64,000 bases of DNA from Streptomyces catenulae. Lineage in GTDB: Bacteria > Actinomycetota > Actinomycetes > Streptomycetales > Streptomycetaceae. Position numbers and translations under genes: made by a program. Location: assembly GCF_000718015.1 (NCBI RefSeq), contig NZ_JODY01000010.1, forward strand, positions 124,001 through 188,000, read 5' to 3'. This document shows, piece after piece, positions 23,599 through 32,445 of this stretch (positions are counted from its first letter, which is position 1; every line of letters begins with the position of its first letter). The notes under the pieces are model-generated. The model did no database searches, had not been told where the DNA came from, and was given only the letters and a program-made list of their open reading frames with translations.

Positions 23599-24800
23599 TG
23601 GCCACGAGATTCTCGTCGCACTTTCCCCGCGCCTCCGGCAGTCCGGACGTGATCGTCGTCGGAGCCGGAGTGGTCGGCGCGGCCTGCGCCCACTACGCCG
23701 CCCGTGCGGGCCTCTCCGTCACCGTCCTGGACCGCGGTCCCGTCGCGGGCGGCACCACCGGAGCCGGTGAGGGAAACCTCCTGGTCTCCGACAAGGAACC
23801 GGGCCCCGAACTCGAACTCGCCCTGCACTCCTCGCGGTTGTGGCGCAAGCTGGCCGAGGAGCTGCCCGCGGCGATCGAGTACGAGACCAAGGGCGGCGTC
23901 GTGGTCGCCGACGACGCGACCCGTCTCGCGGCGCTGCGCAGCCTCGCCGCGGCGCAGAGCGACGCGGGGGTCGACGCCCGGGAGGTCTCCGGCGGGCAAC
24001 TGCGGGAGCTGGAGCCGCACTTGGCCGACGGGATGCCCGGCGGGGTCCACTATCCCGAGGACGCGCAGGTCCACCCGGCCCTGGCCGCCGCCCATCTGCT
24101 GCGCGCCTCGGGCGCCGAGGTGCGCTGCGGGGAGGAGGTCACGGCCGTCCTCACCGCCGCCGACGGGGCGGTACGCGGCGTGGCCACCGCGTCCGGCGCC
24201 CGGCTGCTCGCGCCGTACGTGGTGAACGCGGCGGGGACGTGGAGCGGGGAGATCGCCCGGATGGCCGGGGTGCGGCTGCCCGTCCTCCCCCGGCGCGGCT
24301 TCGTCCTGGTCACCGAGCCGCTGCCGCGCGTCGTCCGCCACAAGGTGTACGCCGCCGACTACGTCGCCGACGTCGCCAGCGGTTCCGCGGCGCTCCAGAC
24401 CTCCGCCGTGGTCGAAGGCACCGCGGCGGGGCCGGTGTTGATCGGCGCGAGCCGGGAGCGGGTCGGCTTCGACCGCACCCTCTCCGTGGAGGTGCTGCGC
24501 CGCCTCGCCGAGCGGGCGACCGCCCTGTTCCCGGTGCTCGGCGGGGTGCGGGTGATCCGCGCCTACGCGGGCTTCCGCCCCTATCTGCCCGACCATCTGC
24601 CGGCCATCGGGCCCGATCCCCGGGTGCCGGGCCTGGTGCACGCGTGCGGCCACGAGGGGGCGGGCATCGGGCTGGCGCCCGCCACCGGTGTGCTGACGGC
24701 CGCCGCGCTCACGGGTTCGGCGCCGCCCCTGGACCCGCGGCCCTTCCGGCCCGACCGCTTCCCCGACCCCTGCGCAGCGCCCGACCGACGCCCCCGTTGA
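23598..24800 (+). CDS. FAD oxidoreductase, D-hydroxyproline dehydrogenase beta-type subunit
   Basis: A 400-residue DAO-fold flavoprotein with VIVVGAGVVGAACAHYAARAG near residue 17 and a GTTGAGEGNLLVSDK flavin loop. The C-terminal CGHEGAGIGLAPATG closes the FAD site. The architecture matches the HcnC/LhpB-type small FAD subunit of multi-subunit D-hydroxyproline dehydrogenases. It oxidises cis-4-hydroxy-D-proline to pyrroline-4-hydroxy-2-carboxylate together with the next two products. GTG 23598 has no good ribosome site and fits a leaderless mRNA. It is first in a six-gene plus-strand cluster whose later genes encode the remaining hydroxyproline steps. Confidence 0.85.
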   Translation: MATRFSSHFPRASGSPDVIVVGAGVVGAACAHYAARAGLSVTVLDRGPVAGGTTGAGEGNLLVSDKEPGPELELALHSSRLWRKLAEELPAAIEYETKGGVVVADDATRLAALRSLAAAQSDAGVDAREVSGGQLRELEPHLADGMPGGVHYPEDAQVHPALAAAHLLRASGAEVRCGEEVTAVLTAADGAVRGVATASGARLLAPYVVNAAGTWSGEIARMAGVRLPVLPRRGFVLVTEPLPRVVRHKVYAADYVADVASGSAALQTSAVVEGTAAGPVLIGASRERVGFDRTLSVEVLRRLAERATALFPVLGGVRVIRAYAGFRPYLPDHLPAIGPDPRVPGLVHACGHEGAGIGLAPATGVLTAAALTGSAPPLDPRPFRPDRFPDPCAAPDRRPR

Positions 24801-24828
24801 CCCGCACTCCCGTGGAAAGGCGGACCGT

Positions 24829-25176
24829 ATGAAGCCGCGTCGCACGACGAGCCCCGCGCGCCCCCGTCCGACACCCCGTGACGTGGTGGGCGCCGACCCC
24901 GGTCCCGCCTTCGAGATCACCTTCGACGGCCGGTCCGTCGCCGCGCTGCCCGGTCAGTCCGTCGCCGCCGCGCTGTGGGCCGCGGGCATCCTGGCCTGGC
25001 GCACCACCCGCGGCGGCGGGCGGCCCCGCGGCGCCTTCTGCGGTATCGGCCAGTGCCACGACTGCCTCGCCACCGTCAACGGCATCCCGAACCGCCGCGC
25101 CTGCCTGCTCCCGGCCCGCCCCGGGGACGCCGTCACCACCCAGGAGGGTGCGGGCCGTGCCGACCTCGCCGTCTGA
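24829..25176 (+). CDS. [2Fe-2S] protein, hydroxyproline dehydrogenase gamma-type subunit
   Basis: A 115-residue ferredoxin-like protein. CGIGQCHDC (about 69-77) with a fourth Cys in RRAC gives the C-x4-C-x2-C-xn-C pattern of plant-type [2Fe-2S] domains, as in HcnA-like subunits. It passes electrons between the two flavoproteins of the dehydrogenase. GGAAAGG precedes the ATG. The 3' end overlaps the next gene by 20 bases, implying coupled translation and fixed stoichiometry. Confidence 0.87.
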   Translation: MKPRRTTSPARPRPTPRDVVGADPGPAFEITFDGRSVAALPGQSVAAALWAAGILAWRTTRGGGRPRGAFCGIGQCHDCLATVNGIPNRRACLLPARPGDAVTTQEGAGRADLAV

Positions 25177-26671
25177 CCCGCACCGCGACGCCTCCGGTGA
25201 GCACGCCGTACGGTCCGGCGCGGGCGTCTTCGACCTCGTGGTGATCGGCGCGGGGCCCGCGGGGCTCGCCGGAGCCGTCGCCGCGGGCGAACTCGGGCTG
25301 CGTACCGCCCTGGTGGACGCGGCGGAGCTGACCGGCGGGCAGTTCTACCGCGGCCCCTCCCCCGCGCTCGGCGCCCGCCGACCCGAGGCGCTGCACCACG
25401 CCTGGTCCGCCTACGCCGACCTGCGCGAACGCCTCCGCCACTGCCCCGCCGTCAGCCACCTCCCCGGGCACCACGTCTGGAGCGTGGTGCGCGATCCGGG
25501 GCACGCCGACCGGTGGACGGTCCACGCCCTCACCGGACCCGACGGCACCGACCGGGCCCCGGTGCGGTTGGCGGCCCGCGGGCTGCTCATCGCGGCGGGA
25601 GCCGTCGAACGCCACCTGCCCTTCCCCGGCTGGACGTTGCCCGGTGTGGTCGGTGCCGGGGGCGCGCAGGCGATGCTCAAGTCGGGGCTGGTGCTGCCCG
25701 GGCGGCGGATCGTCGTGGCGGGCAGCGGTCCGCTGCTGCTCGCCGCCGCGACCTCGCTCACCGCCGCGGGCGCCGACGTCCCGGCGCTCGTCGAGGCCAC
25801 CGGATACCTCGGCTACGCCCGCCACCCCGGCGCCCTCGCCGCCAACCCGGGCAAGGCCGCCGAGGCCGTCACCCACGGCGGCGCCCTGCTGCGGCACCGG
25901 GTCCCGCTGTACGCCCGCAGCGCGGTCACCGCGGCGCACGGCAGGCAGCGCGTCGAGGCCGTCACGGTCGCCCGGCTGGACCGGCGGTGGCGGCCCGTTC
26001 CGGGCACCGCCCGCCGGATCGCCTGCGACGCGGTGGCCGTCGGTCACGGTCTGATCCCGCAGTTGGACCTCGTCACCACGCTCGGCTGCGCCGTACGCCC
26101 GACCGCCGACGGCACCCACGCCGTGGCCACCGACCGCTCGCTGGCCACCTCGGTCCCCACCGTCTGGGCGGCCGGTGAGACCCGCGGGATCGGCGGCGCG
26201 GCGGTGGCCCTGGCCGAGGGCGAACTCGCCGGGCTCGCGGCCGGGGCCCGGCTCCGCGGCGCGGCGGTCCCGCCCGCGCGCACCGCCCGGCTGCGCCGCC
26301 GGATCGCCCGGCTGCGGTCCTTCGCCGACGCGATGGCCGCGGTGCACGCCCCGGGCCCCGGCTGGCCGGAGTGGCTCACCGACGACACCGAGGTGTGCCG
26401 GTGTGAGGAGGTCACCGCGGACCGCGTCCGTGAGGCCGCCGCGGACCTCGGCGCCCGCGACACCCGTACGGTCAAGCTCCTCACCCGGGCCGGGATGGGC
26501 TGGTGTCAGGGCCGGATCTGCGCCACCGCCGTCGCCTGCCTGGCCACCCGCTACGGCGCGTCCGACGCGGGACCGGCCCCCGACCGCCGCCCGCTCGCCG
26601 CCCCCGTCCCGCTCGCCGCGCTGGCGGAACTCCCCGCGGAGAGCGGCCCCAAGACCGCCGAGCCGACATGA
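25157..26671 (+). CDS. FAD/NAD(P) oxidoreductase, hydroxyproline dehydrogenase alpha-type subunit
   Basis: A 504-residue flavoprotein with a first Rossmann motif VIGAGPAGLAGAVAAGELG near 25, a second at VVAGSGPLLLAAATS near 195, and a C-terminal BFD-like [2Fe-2S] region (EVCRCEEVT near 415 and GWCQGRIC near 455). This is the HcnB/LhpF-type large subunit. GTG 25157 is chosen because GGAGGG lies about nine bases upstream and it begins shortly before the FAD fold. It starts inside the 3' end of the [2Fe-2S] gene. Together with the two preceding genes it forms a heterotrimeric (or larger) membrane-associated dehydrogenase that feeds electrons to the respiratory chain. Confidence 0.86.
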   Translation: MPTSPSDPHRDASGEHAVRSGAGVFDLVVIGAGPAGLAGAVAAGELGLRTALVDAAELTGGQFYRGPSPALGARRPEALHHAWSAYADLRERLRHCPAVSHLPGHHVWSVVRDPGHADRWTVHALTGPDGTDRAPVRLAARGLLIAAGAVERHLPFPGWTLPGVVGAGGAQAMLKSGLVLPGRRIVVAGSGPLLLAAATSLTAAGADVPALVEATGYLGYARHPGALAANPGKAAEAVTHGGALLRHRVPLYARSAVTAAHGRQRVEAVTVARLDRRWRPVPGTARRIACDAVAVGHGLIPQLDLVTTLGCAVRPTADGTHAVATDRSLATSVPTVWAAGETRGIGGAAVALAEGELAGLAAGARLRGAAVPPARTARLRRRIARLRSFADAMAAVHAPGPGWPEWLTDDTEVCRCEEVTADRVREAAADLGARDTRTVKLLTRAGMGWCQGRICATAVACLATRYGASDAGPAPDRRPLAAPVPLAALAELPAESGPKTAEPT

Positions 26672-26744
26672 CGTCCGGGCCCGCGGCTCCCGGACCGACC
26701 GCCGCCCGCCCCGCCCCGCGCACCCGCCTTCCGTAGGAGCCCCC

Positions 26745-27656
26745 ATGGACACCCGTATCTCCTGGAGCGCCGCCCGTCCCTGGCGCGGCATCATGGTCGC
26801 CACCGCGCTCCCGCTGCGCGACGACCTCTCCGTCGACCACGACGCCTACGCCGACCATGTGCGCTTCCTCCTCGACCACGGCTGTGACGGCGTCGTCCCC
26901 AACGGGTCGCTCGGCGAGTACCAGACGCTGACGGACGAGGAGCGCGCCCAGGTGGTGGCGACGGCTGTCGCGGCGGCGGGCGACGGCGCCCGGGTCATGC
27001 CCGGTGTCGCCGCGTACGGTGCCGCCGAGTCGCGCCGCTGGGCCGAGCAGGCGGCGGAAGCGGGCTGCGGGAGCGTCCTGCTGCTGCCGCCGAACGCCTA
27101 CCGTGCCGAACCCGCCGCCGTCCACGGCCACTACGCCGAGGTGGCCGCGGTGGGCCTGCCGGTGGTCGCGTACAACAACCCGATCGACACCAAGGTCGAC
27201 CTCGTCCCCCCGCTCCTCGCCGAGCTGCACGCGGCCGGGCACATCGTGGCCGTCAAGGAGTTCAGCGGCGACGTCCGCCGGGCCTACGAACTCGCCGAGC
27301 TCGCCCCGGACCTCGACCTGCTCATCGGCGCCGACGACGTCCTGCTCGAACTGGCCCTGGCGGGCGCGGTCGGCTGGATCGCGGGGTACCCGAACGCCTT
27401 CCCGGTCTCCTGCGCGGAGCTGTTCCGCGCCGCGACGGCGGGCGACCTCGACCGGGCCCTGCCGCTGTACAAGTCCCTGCACGCGCTGCTGCGCTGGGAC
27501 TCCAAACCCGAGTTCGTGCAGGCCATCAAGGTCTCCATGGACCTCGCGGGCCGTCGCGGCGGCCCGGCCCGCCCGCCGCGGCTGCCGCTGACGGAACCGG
27601 CCGACCGGGCGGTACGGTCCGCCACCGCACGGGCTCTCGCCGACGGACACCGCTGA
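26745..27656 (+). CDS. DapA-family pyrroline-4-hydroxy-2-carboxylate deaminase
   Basis: A 303-residue dihydrodipicolinate-synthase-fold lyase. It has the N-terminal VPNGSLGEYQTL loop, VVAYNNPIDTK (the Tyr region) and the Schiff-base Lys in VAVKEFSGD. DapA homologues in hydroxyproline clusters (LhpC) deaminate and dehydrate pyrroline-4-hydroxy-2-carboxylate to 2-oxoglutarate semialdehyde. The position between the dehydrogenase and the epimerase supports that role over lysine synthesis. GTAGGAG precedes the ATG. The dehydrogenase that would finish the route (2-oxoglutarate semialdehyde dehydrogenase) is not in this cluster. Confidence 0.85.
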   Translation: MDTRISWSAARPWRGIMVATALPLRDDLSVDHDAYADHVRFLLDHGCDGVVPNGSLGEYQTLTDEERAQVVATAVAAAGDGARVMPGVAAYGAAESRRWAEQAAEAGCGSVLLLPPNAYRAEPAAVHGHYAEVAAVGLPVVAYNNPIDTKVDLVPPLLAELHAAGHIVAVKEFSGDVRRAYELAELAPDLDLLIGADDVLLELALAGAVGWIAGYPNAFPVSCAELFRAATAGDLDRALPLYKSLHALLRWDSKPEFVQAIKVSMDLAGRRGGPARPPRLPLTEPADRAVRSATARALADGHR

Positions 27657-27692
27657 ACGCCACCGCCACCGGCCGTAACGGAGGGACCCACG

Positions 27693-28697
27693 ATGCGAAC
27701 CCGCCATGTCTTCCACGCCGTCGACTCCCACACCGAGGGCATGCCCACCCGGGTCGTCACCGGCGGCTTCGGGGTGATCCCCGGTGCCACGATGGCCGAG
27801 CGCCGACGCCATTTCCGCACCCACCTGGACCACCTCCGCACCCTGCTCATGTACGAGCCGCGCGGGCACTCCGCCATGAGCGGCGCCGTCCTCCAGCCGC
27901 CCACCCGCCCCGACGCCGACTACGGCGTCCTGTACATCGAGGTCTCCGGGCTGCTGCCCATGTGCGGCCACGGCACCATCGGAGTGGCCACCGTGCTCGT
28001 GGAGACCGGGATGGTGCCGGTGACCGAGCCGGTCACCCGGGTCACCCTGGACACCCCGGCGGGTCTCGTCCCCGTCGATGTACGGGTGGAGAACGGCGCC
28101 GCCGTCTCCGCCTCCTTCACCAATGTGCCCGCGTTCTGTGTCGCCCTGGACCGCACGGTGGAGGTGGCGGGCCTGGGGACGGTGACGTACGACCTCGCGT
28201 ACGGCGGGAACTTCTACGCCTTCGTCGCACTCGACGCCCTGGGGCTGCCGTTCGACCGGGACCGCAAGGACGACCTGCTCGCCGCGGGCCTCGCGATCAT
28301 GGAAGCCGTCAACACCTCCCCGGACCGGCCGGTCCACCCCGTGCACCCGGAGATCGCCGGGCTCAAGCACGTCCACCTCACGGCGCCCGGCTCCGACGCC
28401 CGGCACTCACGGCACGCGATGGCCATCCACCCGGGCTGGTTCGACCGCTCCCCGTGCGGCACCGGCACCTCCGCGCGCATGGCACAACTGCACGCCCGCG
28501 GTGAACTCCCCCTCCACCAGGACTTCGTCAACGAGTCCTTCATCGGTACGCGGTTCACCGGACGGCTGATCGAGGAGACGGCGGTGGGTGCCGTTCCGGC
28601 GGTGGTCCCCCGGGTCACGGGCCGCGCCTGGATCACCGGCACCGCCCAGTACTTCCTCGACCCCGACGACCCCTTCCCCGCGGGCTTCCTCCTGTGA
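27693..28697 (+). CDS. 4-hydroxyproline 2-epimerase (proline racemase family)
   Basis: A 334-residue proline-racemase-fold enzyme with both catalytic Cys: LLPMCGHGTIG near residue 92 and SPCGTGTSARMA near 253. The two-Cys arrangement marks racemase/epimerase activity rather than trans-3-hydroxyproline dehydratase, which has Thr in one place. DSHTEGMPTRVVTGG near the N-terminus is also typical. It converts trans-4-hydroxy-L-proline to cis-4-hydroxy-D-proline, the first step of the pathway in this operon. GGAGGG precedes the ATG by about eight bases. Confidence 0.9.
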   Translation: MRTRHVFHAVDSHTEGMPTRVVTGGFGVIPGATMAERRRHFRTHLDHLRTLLMYEPRGHSAMSGAVLQPPTRPDADYGVLYIEVSGLLPMCGHGTIGVATVLVETGMVPVTEPVTRVTLDTPAGLVPVDVRVENGAAVSASFTNVPAFCVALDRTVEVAGLGTVTYDLAYGGNFYAFVALDALGLPFDRDRKDDLLAAGLAIMEAVNTSPDRPVHPVHPEIAGLKHVHLTAPGSDARHSRHAMAIHPGWFDRSPCGTGTSARMAQLHARGELPLHQDFVNESFIGTRFTGRLIEETAVGAVPAVVPRVTGRAWITGTAQYFLDPDDPFPAGFLL

Positions 28698-28797
28698 ACT
28701 CCGGGCCCCCGGCGGCAGGGAAACATGACACTGTACGTGGGCGCTCCGCTCGGCCGGGAAGGCGCGGGGGCAGGCACGAAGGGAACACACCACCGCC

Positions 28798-29517
28798 ATG
28801 GGCCATTTGACACAGCACGGTCTCATCACCACGCGCGAGCGGCTGCGCGACCAGGTGGCCCACGCCCTGCGCGCGGCGCTGATCTCCGGCGAACTCCAGT
28901 CCGGCGAGGTCTACTCCGCACCGGCGCTCGCCGAGGACCTCGGGGTCTCGGCGACGCCGGTGCGCGAGGCGATGCTCGATCTCGCACGGGAGGGGATGGT
29001 CGAGCCGGTCCGCAACAAGGGTTTCCGGGTCACGGAGGTCGATGAGCGCGACCTCGACCAGTACACGGAGATCCGGACCCTGATCGAGGTGCCCATGATC
29101 GGCCGGATCGCCCGCAGCGCGGCGCCCGAGGATCTGGAGGCGCTGCGCCCGGTCGCCGAGGAGATCGTGTGCGCCGCCCGGGTGCACGACCTCATCGGCT
29201 ATCTGGAGGCCGACCGCCGGTTCCATCTCTCGCTGCTCGCCCTGTCGGGCAACGACCGGCTGGTGGAGACCGTCGGCGACCTGCGCAAACGCTCGCGGCT
29301 GTACGGTCTGACCGCCCTGGACGAGCGCGGTGAGCTGCTCCCGTCGGCCGAGGAGCACCTGGAACTCCTCGACCTGATGCTGACCGGGGGCGCCAAGGCG
29401 GCCGAGAGGTGCATGACCCGCCACCTGGGGCACGTCCGCACCCTGTGGGCCGAGGGAGAGCAGGACCGGGCGGCGGCCAGGGGCACCGGGAGGCGGCGGC
29501 GCGGCACCCGGCGCTGA
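28798..29517 (+). CDS. GntR-family (FCD) regulator of the hydroxyproline operon
   Basis: A 239-residue GntR/FadR-subfamily regulator. The winged helix (about 15-75) contains APALAEDLGVSATPVREAML, and the rest is an all-helical FCD ligand domain with the metal-binding pattern D..H...H (EADRRFHLSLLAL, ITRH-like MTRHLGH). Such regulators sit in most bacterial hydroxyproline clusters and usually repress until the substrate or an intermediate binds. It lies about 100 bases after the epimerase on the same strand and may be co-transcribed. It is the obvious candidate to control the operon and possibly the neighbouring collagenase. Confidence 0.88.
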   Translation: MGHLTQHGLITTRERLRDQVAHALRAALISGELQSGEVYSAPALAEDLGVSATPVREAMLDLAREGMVEPVRNKGFRVTEVDERDLDQYTEIRTLIEVPMIGRIARSAAPEDLEALRPVAEEIVCAARVHDLIGYLEADRRFHLSLLALSGNDRLVETVGDLRKRSRLYGLTALDERGELLPSAEEHLELLDLMLTGGAKAAERCMTRHLGHVRTLWAEGEQDRAAARGTGRRRRGTRR

Positions 29518-29836
29518 TCCGCGGCGCCGGTCCCGCACCGTCCGGCCGCCCCCGGACGACGGCAGGCGACACCCGACGCCGCACCACGGCGGACGGGCAC
29601 ACGGGCCTGCCCGATTCGCCAACTCACCTGATATCAGAGGGAGTTGACGCCGTTCGACCCACGCGCCCGCTCGGGGTACGGGCGGGCGCAGCGGACTTCT
29701 CAGGCCATGTGAAGTGTGCAATGGTACATGTCACACATCGCCGTGAGCATGACAGTTCCGTCATGCCCGGCCGCGCCACCACGGTCCACCCCACAGCCGT
29801 GCACGGGCACGGCTTCCGACCGGCCCGGAGGCCCCG
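29518..29836 (+). promoter_or_regulatory. Collagenase upstream region with inverted repeats
   Basis: This 319-base gap holds no gene. GCATGAC-AGTTCC-GTCATGC (29747-29766) is a perfect 7-6-7 inverted repeat about 70 bases before the TTG start. CCATGTGAA (29705-29713) repeats a 9-mer found at the hydroxyproline promoter, and TGTGA (29709 onward) and TCACA (29731 onward) face each other about 17 bases apart. These look like regulator sites; no clear -10/-35 pair was found. Confidence 0.4.
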
Positions 29837-31789
29837 TTGACAGGCAGATCCCCCACCCGAAGAAGCCTCGCCCGCTTGGCGATGACGGCCCTGACGCTCT
29901 GTCTGGGGCTGGCCCTGCTCGCCGCCCACCCCGGCAGGGCGACCGCGGGCACCGGCACCGTACGCGCCGGAACACCCCAGCCGCGTTCGGCGCCGGGACC
30001 GCGTCCCGCCACCCCGACGACCGCCACCGCGCTGCACCGCGCCGACGCCGCGCACACGGCCGCGCCGACCAGGTCCCCGTCCGTACGGCCCCCGCTGAGC
30101 ACCGCCCAGGCCGCGCCCCGCACGGCGCCGGGCCGCGGTGCCGAGGCGGCGTGCCACGTCTCCGACTTCACCTCGAAGACCGGTGACGCCCTCGTCCGGC
30201 AGATCAAGGGCGCGGCGACCGACTGCATCAACACGCTGTTCGGCGTGGCCGGTCAGGACGCCAAGGCCCTCTTCCGGGAGGCGCAGATGGTCACGGTGGC
30301 CGACGCGCTGCGCGCCGACTCCGCCACCTACCCGGGCGACAACAGCGGTTCCACGACCCAGGTGGTGCTCTACCTACGGGCCGGCTACTACGTGCAGTAC
30401 GGCAACCCGGACGACGTCGGTCCCTACGGTCCCGCGCTGAAGAGCGCCGTCCAGGGCGCGCTGGACGCCTTCTTCGGCTCCTCCCACGCCTTCGACGTCA
30501 GCGAGGCCAACGGCGAGACCCTGGCCGAGACGGTCACCCTGATCGACAGCTCCGGCGAGAACGCCCGCTACCTGAAGACCGTCACCCGGCTCCTGACGGA
30601 CTACGACGCGTCGTACGACGCCTTCTGGTGGATGGTCTCGGCGGTCAACAACTGCTACACCGTGCTCTTCCGCGGCCACTGGCTGCCGGAGTTCGTCTCC
30701 GCCGTGCAGGCGGACCCGGGCGTCCTGACCGTGCTGCGCGACTTCGCCGTCGCTCATGACGACCTGCTCGGCACCGACCGGGCGTACCTGGTCTCCAACG
30801 CCGGTCGCGAGCTGGGGCGTTTCCTCCAGCACCCCGAACTGCGCGAGAAGACCGGCCCGTTGGTCAAGGAGCTGCTCGACCGCAGTGATATCACCGGCCG
30901 CACCGCTCCGCTCTGGGTCGGTCTGGCCGAGATGACCGATGCGTACGACAAGGACAACTGCTCCCGCTACGGCACCTGCGACCTGCAGAACCGGGTGCGC
31001 GACGCCGTGCTGAAGGACAAGCACACCTGCGGCCCGACCCTGCGGATCGTCGCCCAGCAGATGACCGACGCCGACTTCACGGCCAGCTGCGACAGCCTGC
31101 TCCAGCAGGACGCGTACTTCCACAAGGTGGTCAAGGACAGCGGTCCGGTCGCCGACGACCACAACAGCACCATCGAAGTGGTGGTCTTCGACTCCAGTGC
31201 CGACTACCAGACCTACGCGGGCGTCATCTACGGCATCTCCACCGACAACGGCGGCATGTACCTGGAGGGCGACCCCGCCACGGAGGGCAACCTGCCGCGC
31301 TTCATCGCCTACGAGGCGGAGTGGCAGCGCCCCGATTTCGCGATCTGGAACCTCAACCACGAGTACACCCACTACCTCGACGGCCGTTTCGACATGTACG
31401 GCGACTTCGACGAGAACATGAAGACACCGACCGTGATGTGGGTGGAGGGCTTCGCGGAGTACATCTCGTACTCGTACCGCGGTCTCCCCTACGACGACGC
31501 CATCGCCGAGGCGGGCAAGAAGACCTACAAGCTCAGCACCCTCTTCGACACCTCCTACGAGAACGCCGACACCACCCGCACCTACCCGTGGGGCTATCTG
31601 GCCGTGCGCTACCTGCTCCAGTCCCACCCGCAGGACGTGGACACCCTGCTCGGCCACTACCGCGAGGGTGACTGGGCCGCCGCCCGCACCCTGCTCACGG
31701 AGACCATCGGCACCCGCTACGACGCCGACTTCGCCGACTGGCTGACCAGATGCGCCGCCGGTAACTGCGACGCCGCCACGCACGCGTAG
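29837..31789 (+). CDS. Secreted M9-family collagenase
   Basis: A 650-residue secreted metalloprotease. TTG 29837 follows GGAGG. The first 38 residues have two Arg, a long hydrophobic core and ATA as a signal peptide. The activator-like helical region comes next, then the peptidase domain with HEYTHYLDG (HExxH zinc motif) near 515 and the third ligand in WVEGFAEYISY about 30 residues later, the M9 arrangement. No C-terminal PKD or collagen-binding domain follows, unlike Clostridium ColG/ColH, so it is the compact Streptomyces form. It should cut triple-helical collagen outside the cell and supply hydroxyproline peptides to the adjacent catabolic operon. Confidence 0.9.
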   Translation: MTGRSPTRRSLARLAMTALTLCLGLALLAAHPGRATAGTGTVRAGTPQPRSAPGPRPATPTTATALHRADAAHTAAPTRSPSVRPPLSTAQAAPRTAPGRGAEAACHVSDFTSKTGDALVRQIKGAATDCINTLFGVAGQDAKALFREAQMVTVADALRADSATYPGDNSGSTTQVVLYLRAGYYVQYGNPDDVGPYGPALKSAVQGALDAFFGSSHAFDVSEANGETLAETVTLIDSSGENARYLKTVTRLLTDYDASYDAFWWMVSAVNNCYTVLFRGHWLPEFVSAVQADPGVLTVLRDFAVAHDDLLGTDRAYLVSNAGRELGRFLQHPELREKTGPLVKELLDRSDITGRTAPLWVGLAEMTDAYDKDNCSRYGTCDLQNRVRDAVLKDKHTCGPTLRIVAQQMTDADFTASCDSLLQQDAYFHKVVKDSGPVADDHNSTIEVVVFDSSADYQTYAGVIYGISTDNGGMYLEGDPATEGNLPRFIAYEAEWQRPDFAIWNLNHEYTHYLDGRFDMYGDFDENMKTPTVMWVEGFAEYISYSYRGLPYDDAIAEAGKKTYKLSTLFDTSYENADTTRTYPWGYLAVRYLLQSHPQDVDTLLGHYREGDWAAARTLLTETIGTRYDADFADWLTRCAAGNCDAATHA

Positions 31790-31816
31790 CACCGCGGTAC
31801 GACGGAGCACCGACCG

Positions 31817-31852
31817 ACGGAGCCCTGCCGGATCGTCCCGGCGGGGCTCCGT
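31817..31852. terminator. Bidirectional terminator between collagenase and I36 inhibitor
   Basis: ACGGAGCCCTGCCGG (31817-31831) pairs with CCGGCGGGGCTCCGT (31838-31852), 15 bp with one wobble and a 6-base loop. It lies between two convergent genes. Confidence 0.7.
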
Positions 31853-31901
31853 CCTCGTGCTGCGGGTCCACCGCCGGGGGCGGCTGCGGGCCCGGGGGCC
31901 G

Positions 31902-32228
31902 TCAGTAGCTGACGCTGACGACCTTCCAGGGGGTCTTGGCCGAGTACGTGCCCGGCTTGAGCTTGAAGGTCGCGCCGTAGCAGCCCGAGCCGCGGTAGAA
32001 GGTCGTCACATACCTGCTCTGGTTGGAGACGGACCGGCCGGTGAAGGGGAAACAGCCGTGGTCACCGGCGGTGTTCTGCTTGTACCTCTTGCCTTTGAGG
32101 TGCGGCTGGGCCCAGCCGCAGACATCGTTCTTCGGGCACTTGCCGGCCGCCTGCGCGGCGGTGGGCACGGTGAGCGGCAGCAGGGTCAGGAGCGTGGCAC
32201 AGGCCAGCGTCGAGAGGCGTTTCTTCAC
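31902..32228 (-). CDS. Secreted I36-type peptidase inhibitor family protein
   Basis: A 108-residue exported small protein. GTG 32228 follows GGGGAA. Residues 1-28 are a signal peptide (KKRLSTLACATLLTLLPLTV with cleavage near AQA-AG). The mature part has four Cys (CPKNDVC, GCFPF, GCYG) and a Trp-rich beta layout seen in the I36 family, which includes the Streptomyces metalloprotease inhibitor SMPI. It is convergent with the M9 collagenase, so it could limit that or another secreted metalloprotease. The similarity is modest; a general beta/gamma-crystallin-like secreted protein is the alternative. Confidence 0.7.
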   Translation of the reverse strand: MKKRLSTLACATLLTLLPLTVPTAAQAAGKCPKNDVCGWAQPHLKGKRYKQNTAGDHGCFPFTGRSVSNQSRYVTTFYRGSGCYGATFKLKPGTYSAKTPWKVVSVSY

Positions 32229-32445
32229 GGTGTTCCCCGTCCCGTCCGTGGTGTTTTTCCTCTTCCGCCCATGTGAGCACGGGGTGCGGGACGTACGGGG
32301 AGGCGGTTTCCGGCCCCCGGGCGGATCTGCGGGGCGCGTGGGGGCCCGGAGGAGGAGCGGGACAGGGCGCGAACGCGCTCGGCGCCGCCCCCGGACGGGG
32401 CTTCCGGGGACGGCGGCGGGCGTGGCAGGTGATCAGGCGTAGCGG

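Noticed and set aside
29518..29836. Read-through from the hydroxyproline operon into the collagenase as one transcript.
   Set aside because: A 319-base gap with regulatory-looking repeats separates them, so independent transcription is more likely.
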